Assembly: GCA_013695255.1 (NCBI GenBank)
Contig: JACDAV010000277.1
Coordinates: 1-9,512, forward strand
Reading direction: 5' to 3'
Source: Chloroflexota bacterium
GTDB taxonomy: Bacteria; Chloroflexota; Limnocylindria; Limnocylindrales; CSP1-4
DNA: 9,512 nt
Below, one piece after another: positions 6,619-9,512 of this stretch. A model generated the notes under the pieces. That model had not been told where the DNA came from, did no database searches, and saw only the letters and a list, made by a program, of their open reading frames with translations. The position numbers and the translations under genes were made by a program. Within the stretch, counting starts at the first letter, position 1; each line of letters begins with the position of its first letter.

Positions 6619-7439
6619 CCGCCCCGATCCGGCCGCTGCTCGACGGACAGCCGCCGCTCGCGATCCTCGTCGACTACGACGGCACGATCGCCCGGACGGA
6701 CGTGTCCGACACACTGATGGCCGAGTTCGTCACGGCCGAGTGGGAGTCACGCGCCGCCGAGTACGACGCCGGGCTCATCGGCTCGCGCGGGCTCATGGAG
6801 TGGGAGATCGGGCTCATCAGGGGGGACCCGGCGGAGCTCGCGGCCCTGGCCGCCCGCCAGCCGCACGACGCGGCTTTCGTGCGCGTCGCCCGGCGCGCGC
6901 AGGAAGCCGGGATCCCGGTCGAGGTCGTGAGCGACGGGTTCGGCTTCTTCATCGAGCCGGCGCTGCGGGCGCTCGGGGTCGCGGACGTGCCGGTCGTCAC
7001 GGCCAGCACGACCTTTGGGCCCGACGGCCGGCCCTCGATCGCCTTCCCCAACGGCCATCCGAGGTGCTTCGTGTGCGGTACGTGCAAGCGCAACCGCGTC
7101 CTGGCCCACCAGGTCGCCGGCCGCGCCGTCGTGTTCATCGGCGACGGCGAGAGCGACCGGTACGCGGCCGGGTACAGCGACGTGGTCTGGGCCAAGCACT
7201 CGCTCGTGCGGTTGTGCCTGGAATACGGCTGGCCGTTCCACCGCTGGACCGAGTTCGCCGAGATCGACGCCTGGCTGGCCGGCATCCTCGCCCGGTGGCA
7301 GGCGGATCCGGCCTCGATCCCCGGCCCGCGGGCGCGGCCGTTCTTCTGCGGCCCGGAGGTCTGGGGCGACGGACGCCGGGACCCCGCGCCGCCGGATCGC
7401 CCCCGCCAGGCTGGCGGCGAGGGCCTCGTCCCGGGCTGA
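6615..7439 (+). CDS. HAD-family phosphatase, MtnX/phosphoserine-phosphatase-like
   Basis: The 274-residue product has all four haloacid-dehalogenase motifs. Motif I is LVDYDGTIAR (nucleophile Asp20, acid Asp22), motif II VVSDG (Ser106), motif III is in CGTCKRN (Lys158), and motif IV is FIGDGESDRYAA (Asp177, Asp181). The helical cap between I and II, with GLMEWEIGLIRG, is the type-C1 cap of the phosphoserine phosphatase/MtnX branch. Cys151, Cys154 and Cys157 (CFVCGTC) just before the lysine resemble the Cys-rich stretch of MtnX-like proteins, where MtnX removes phosphate from an intermediate of methionine salvage. No other mtn gene is in the window, so the substrate is open. The last 40 residues are Pro/Arg/Gly-rich and probably disordered. 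ATG 6615 has GGAGGA at 6605-6610 and overlaps the transporter stop, indicating coupled translation. Confidence 0.9.
   Translation: MTAPIRPLLDGQPPLAILVDYDGTIARTDVSDTLMAEFVTAEWESRAAEYDAGLIGSRGLMEWEIGLIRGDPAELAALAARQPHDAAFVRVARRAQEAGIPVEVVSDGFGFFIEPALRALGVADVPVVTASTTFGPDGRPSIAFPNGHPRCFVCGTCKRNRVLAHQVAGRAVVFIGDGESDRYAAGYSDVVWAKHSLVRLCLEYGWPFHRWTEFAEIDAWLAGILARWQADPASIPGPRARPFFCGPEVWGDGRRDPAPPDRPRQAGGEGLVPG
7403..7417. repeat. Palindrome at the end of the phosphatase gene
   Basis: CCGCCAG, G, CTGGCGG is a perfect 7+7 inverted repeat around one central base, inside the last codons of the phosphatase. It has the same layout as the palindromes at 7646-7660 and 7675-7691, though its sequence differs. 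Confidence 0.5.
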
Positions 7440-7576
7440 GTCCGTCCGCCATCAGGAGTCGCCGGGCGGCACGCCGTTCACGCTTGTTCCCTCGCCCGCT
7501 AGTTGTCCCACGGTTGTCTGGTGAGCTTCGAAGGCCAGAAGGCACCGTGGGCGCCGACCGCGGCGACGGACTGAGC
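7435..7576 (+). ncRNA. Possible branched RNA fold just after the phosphatase gene
   Basis: AGTCCGTC (7439-7446) is perfectly complementary to GACGGACT (7565-7572). After one G/G mismatch, three more outer pairs follow (7435-7437 with 7574-7576). This would close a domain containing two adjacent hairpins. The first, at 7507-7551, has CCCACGGT with ACCGTGGG outside and TCTGG with CCAGA inside. The second, at 7552-7565, is CGCCG, ACCG, CGGCG. The paired arms are not simple GC runs. The base of the closing helix overlaps the phosphatase stop codon. It could act as a 3' UTR structure, a small RNA, or on the opposite strand. No known family is recognised and chance folding in GC-rich DNA is possible. 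Confidence 0.35.
7507..7551. repeat. Two-tier hairpin
   Basis: An 8-bp outer stem pairs CCCACGGT (7507-7514) with ACCGTGGG (7544-7551). A 5-bp inner stem pairs TCTGG (7517-7521) with CCAGA (7535-7539). They are separated by a 2/4-base internal loop and capped by a 13-base loop containing CTTCGAAG. All pairs are Watson-Crick. It is the most structured single hairpin in the gap. Confidence 0.6.
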
Positions 7577-7591
7577 GTGGTGAGCCCATGG

Positions 7592-7632
7592 CCGGCGGAG
7601 GACGGGCCCGCGAGCAGCGCTTGTACCGCCGG
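7592..7632. repeat. Inverted repeat with 27-base loop
   Basis: CCGGCGG (7592-7598) pairs with CCGCCGG (7626-7632). The loop contains the 8-base palindrome CGGGCCCG (7603-7610). It is composed only of G and C, so chance is more likely than for its neighbours. Confidence 0.4.
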
Positions 7633-7645
7633 ATCGACCAGGAAT

Positions 7646-7660
7646 AGTTGCCGGGCAACT
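7646..7660. repeat. Odd palindrome AGTTGCC-G-GGCAACT
   Basis: Perfect 7+7 inverted repeat around one central base. As RNA it can form a 5-bp stem with a CCGGG loop. As DNA it is a plausible dyad for a dimeric regulator. It lies about 108 bases before the -10-like element of the cyclase gene. Confidence 0.5.
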
Positions 7661-7674
7661 CCGGACGGTCGCAC

Positions 7675-7691
7675 GGAAACCCCGGGTTTCC
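7675..7691 (+). terminator. Odd palindrome GGAAACCC-C-GGGTTTCC, possible terminator
   Basis: Perfect 8+8 inverted repeat around one central base, with an AAA/TTT core unusual for this GC-rich window. As RNA it gives a 7-bp stem with a CCG loop, and because it is symmetrical it would work on either strand. No T tract follows. It may end the DMT-phosphatase transcript or be an operator for the cyclase gene. Confidence 0.4.
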
Positions 7692-7708
7692 CGCGCGCTG
7701 AAGGGGCT

Positions 7709-7724
7709 GGCCCGCGCCCGGGCC
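7709..7724. repeat. GC-only hairpin
   Basis: GGCCCG (7709-7714), CGCC, CGGGCC (7719-7724). A weak claim because of its base composition, but it follows directly on the other inverted repeats. Confidence 0.35.
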
Positions 7725-7762
7725 CGCCGCGACACGTCGGCCGGCCGCCGGACCGCGCCGCG

Positions 7763-7773
7763 TGGGGTACGCT
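7763..7773 (+). promoter_or_regulatory. Candidate promoter of the cyclase gene
   Basis: TGGGG followed by TACGCT (7768-7773) resembles the GGG-TATACT before the ABC cluster. It would give a leader of about 30 bases to GTG 7810, containing the ribosome site GGGAGAG at 7798-7804. No -35 is recognised. Confidence 0.35.
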
Positions 7774-7809
7774 CCCTCAGCCGACACCACCCAGCCCGGG
7801 AGAGTGCGC

Positions 7810-9512
7810 GTGAACTGTCCGAGCTGCGGGGCGGCGAACGAGGCGGGACGCAAGTTCTGCGGCGAGTGCGGAACCCGTCTCCAGCGCGCCTGCCCGTCGT
7901 GCGGCACGCCCAACGACCCGGCCGTGCGGTTCTGCGGCGAGTGCGGCGGTCAGCTCACCTCGGACGCGGCGCTGGGGTCCACGAAGCGGCCACCCGTCGA
8001 CACCGGGCGGGCCACGAACGCCGGCAGGGGCCTCGCGGAGCGCCGGCTCGTGTCCGTCCTGTTCGCGGACCTCGTCGGCTTCACCGGTCTCGCCGAGGAC
8101 CGCGACCCCGAGGCCGTGCGCGAGCTGCTGACCCGCTACTTCGATCTGTGCCGCGAGGTCATCGCCCGATACGGCGGCACGGTCGAGAAGTTCATCGGCG
8201 ACGCGGTGATGGCGGTGTGGGGCGCACCGGTCGCCCACGAGGACGACGCCGAGCGCGCAGTCCGCGCCGCCCTCGACCTCGTCGACGTCGTCCGCGACCT
8301 CGGCGGCTCGGGCGAGACCGCCGTCCAGGCGCGGGCAGGCGTCCTCACCGGGTCCGCGGCGGTGACCGTCGGGGCGGTCGGGCAGGGGCTCGTCGCCGGC
8401 GACCTCGTCAACACGGCCAGCCGGCTGCAGTCGGTCGCTCCGCCGGGGTCGGTCCTGGTCGGCGAGGCGACCTTCAAGGCGACCGCCGACGCGATCGCCT
8501 ACGAGCCGGCCGGCGAGCAGGTGCTCAAGGGGAAGTCGGCGCCCGTCGATGCGTGGCTCGCCCGGCGGGTGGTGGCCAAGATCGGTGGCGTCGGCCGGTC
8601 CGAGGGGCTCGAGCCCCCGTTCGTCGGACGGGACGAGCAGCTCCGCCTGCTGAAGGACTTCCTGCACGCGACCGGTCGTGAGCGGCGGCTCCGGTTCGTC
8701 TCGGTGACGGGCGCCGCCGGGACGGGCAAGAGCCGGCTCACCTGGGAGTTCCTGAAGTACATCGACGGCCTCGTCGACCCGATCTTCTGGCACCAGGGCC
8801 GGTCGCCGGCCTACGGCGAGGGGATCACGTTCTGGGCCCTCGGCGAGATGGTCCGGAAGCGGGCCGGGCTGGCCGAGGACGACGATCCGGCGACGACCCG
8901 GGCGAAGATCGCGGCCGCCATCGAGGAGCACGTGCCGGACGAAGCGGAGCGACGATGGATCGAGCCGAAGCTCCTCGGACTGCTGGGCGTCGAGGAGATC
9001 CGCGGCCTGGAGCGGGAGGAGCTGTTCGCCGCCTGGCGGACGTTCTTCGAGCGGGTCAGCGACCGCGGCACGACCGTGCTCGTCTTCGAGGACATCCACT
9101 GGGCGGACCAGGGCGTGCTCGACTTCATCGAGCACCTCGCCGAGTGGTCCCTGTCCAGCCCGATCATGCTCCTGACGCTGGCTCGGCCGGACTTCCTCGA
9201 CCGCCATCGCGACTGGGGCGCCGGGCGACGGAATTTCGTCGCGCTCTCGCTGGATCCGCTTCCCGATCGGGCGATGGACGACCTGCTGACCGGCATCGTG
9301 CCGGGGCTGCCGCCCGAAGTGCGGCACGCGCTCCTGACCCGCGCCGAGGGCATCCCGCTGTACGCCGTCGAGACGGTTCGGAAGCTGCTGCTCGACGGGC
9401 GGATCGAACGGTCCGGCGACGCCTTCCGCCCGGTCGGCGACCTGAACCACCTCGAGGTCCCGGACACGCTGAACGCGCTCATCTCCGCCCGCCTCGACAG
9501 TCTCGAAGCCGA
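7810..9512 (+). CDS. Zinc-ribbon / class III nucleotide cyclase / AAA ATPase fusion (3' end missing)
   Basis: 567 residues are visible with no stop; the window ends inside the gene. Two tandem zinc ribbons come first: CPSCG...FCGECG with Cys3, 6, 17, 20 and Cys28, 31, 42, 45. Residues about 78-255 are a class III cyclase domain: metal Asp87 in LFADLVGFT, EKFIGDAVMAVWGAP with Lys127 and metal Asp131, and GDLVNTASRLQ with transition-state Asn201 and Arg205. The residue seven before Asn201, usually Asp or Thr for base recognition, is Leu194. From 269 (PPFVGRDEQLRLL) a large AAA/STAND ATPase begins, with Walker A GAAGTGKS (301-308) and Walker B VLVFEDIHWAD (423-433). Such proteins usually continue into TPR-like repeats. 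Likely a cytosolic cAMP-producing sensor, with cyclase activity inferred. GTG 7810 is preferred because GGGAGAG lies five bases upstream; GTG 7804 in the same frame overlaps that site. Confidence 0.94.
   Translation, partial: MNCPSCGAANEAGRKFCGECGTRLQRACPSCGTPNDPAVRFCGECGGQLTSDAALGSTKRPPVDTGRATNAGRGLAERRLVSVLFADLVGFTGLAEDRDPEAVRELLTRYFDLCREVIARYGGTVEKFIGDAVMAVWGAPVAHEDDAERAVRAALDLVDVVRDLGGSGETAVQARAGVLTGSAAVTVGAVGQGLVAGDLVNTASRLQSVAPPGSVLVGEATFKATADAIAYEPAGEQVLKGKSAPVDAWLARRVVAKIGGVGRSEGLEPPFVGRDEQLRLLKDFLHATGRERRLRFVSVTGAAGTGKSRLTWEFLKYIDGLVDPIFWHQGRSPAYGEGITFWALGEMVRKRAGLAEDDDPATTRAKIAAAIEEHVPDEAERRWIEPKLLGLLGVEEIRGLEREELFAAWRTFFERVSDRGTTVLVFEDIHWADQGVLDFIEHLAEWSLSSPIMLLTLARPDFLDRHRDWGAGRRNFVALSLDPLPDRAMDDLLTGIVPGLPPEVRHALLTRAEGIPLYAVETVRKLLLDGRIERSGDAFRPVGDLNHLEVPDTLNALISARLDSLEA

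Larger units (their letters stand above)
7440..7809. other. Intergenic stretch rich in inverted repeats, no convincing gene
   Basis: No plausible protein gene was found on either strand. On the plus strand only tiny ORFs occur: GTG 7521 to TGA 7574 (17 residues) and ATG 7588 to TAG 7647 (19 residues, MAGGGRAREQRLYRRIDQE). The minus strand is open through much of this region, but only as a mirror of the zinc-ribbon gene and GC bias. The stretch holds a series of inverted repeats, listed separately, and ends with a promoter-like hexamer and the ribosome site of the cyclase gene. It does not match any tRNA, tmRNA, RNase P or SRP RNA signature that I can recall. Confidence 0.6.

Noticed and set aside
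7520..7545. tRNA T-arm-like sequence (GCTTCGAAGGC)
   Set aside because: The TTCGA core is present, but the flanking bases do not form a proper 5-bp T stem, and no D arm, anticodon arm or acceptor stem surrounds it.
7452..7913. 153-residue minus-strand frame in the intergenic region
   Set aside because: Its N-terminal part is the mirror of the zinc-ribbon codons and the rest is Arg/Pro-rich. No ribosome site or domain was seen.
7777..9450. 557-residue open frame on the minus strand
   Set aside because: It is exactly antisense to the zinc-ribbon/cyclase/AAA gene, whose motifs are unmistakable. The minus-strand protein is Asp/Arg/Pro/Gly-rich without any domain; such frames stay open because of the third-position GC bias.
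1..9512. Insertion sequences, CRISPR arrays, integrase or attachment sites
   Set aside because: I saw no transposase or integrase motif, no regularly spaced direct repeats and no tRNA-linked duplications; the inverted repeats are too short and unlike each other to be IS ends.

Overview
The window is strongly GC-rich, with codons ending mostly in G or C, frequent GTG starts and short gaps or 4-base overlaps between genes. All supported genes lie on the plus strand. The gene types suggest a free-living high-GC Gram-positive-like bacterium. They include a pseudouridine-salvage pair, a DrrA/DrrB-like ABC exporter with two different permeases, and a zinc-ribbon/adenylate-cyclase/AAA fusion. My best guess is a Chloroflexota lineage of the soil/freshwater Limnocylindria kind, with an actinobacterium as the alternative. 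This is inference from gene style; no rRNA or other marker gene is present.

Layout. (1) 1-1766: the 3' part of a PfkB-family kinase, then psuG (pseudouridine-5'-phosphate glycosidase). Together they probably form a pseudouridine catabolic pair: the kinase makes pseudouridine 5'-phosphate and PsuG splits it to uracil and ribose 5-phosphate. (2) 1845-5581: a five-gene exporter cluster. It holds an ABC ATPase, two ABC-2 permeases, an unrecognised 180-residue protein made of two diverged copies of one domain, and a 51-residue single-pass membrane protein. Tight spacing and ribosome binding sites support one transcription unit. (3) 5662-7439: an EamA/DMT transporter whose stop overlaps the start of an MtnX-like HAD phosphatase. 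(4) 7440-7809: 370 bases without a convincing gene but with many inverted repeats, possibly a structured RNA or a terminator/operator region, ending in a promoter-like site. (5) 7810 to the window end: a large signalling protein with two zinc ribbons, a class III nucleotide cyclase domain and an AAA/STAND-type ATPase module, cut by the window edge.

The best candidates for something undescribed are the exporter cluster with its internally duplicated 180-residue partner and 51-residue membrane protein, and the inverted-repeat-rich 7403-7724 segment. Three intergenic regions share a GGG-preceded TAnnnT promoter-like element, one of them placed so that psuG could be translated from a leaderless mRNA. 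I see no mobile element, CRISPR array, rRNA or tRNA.
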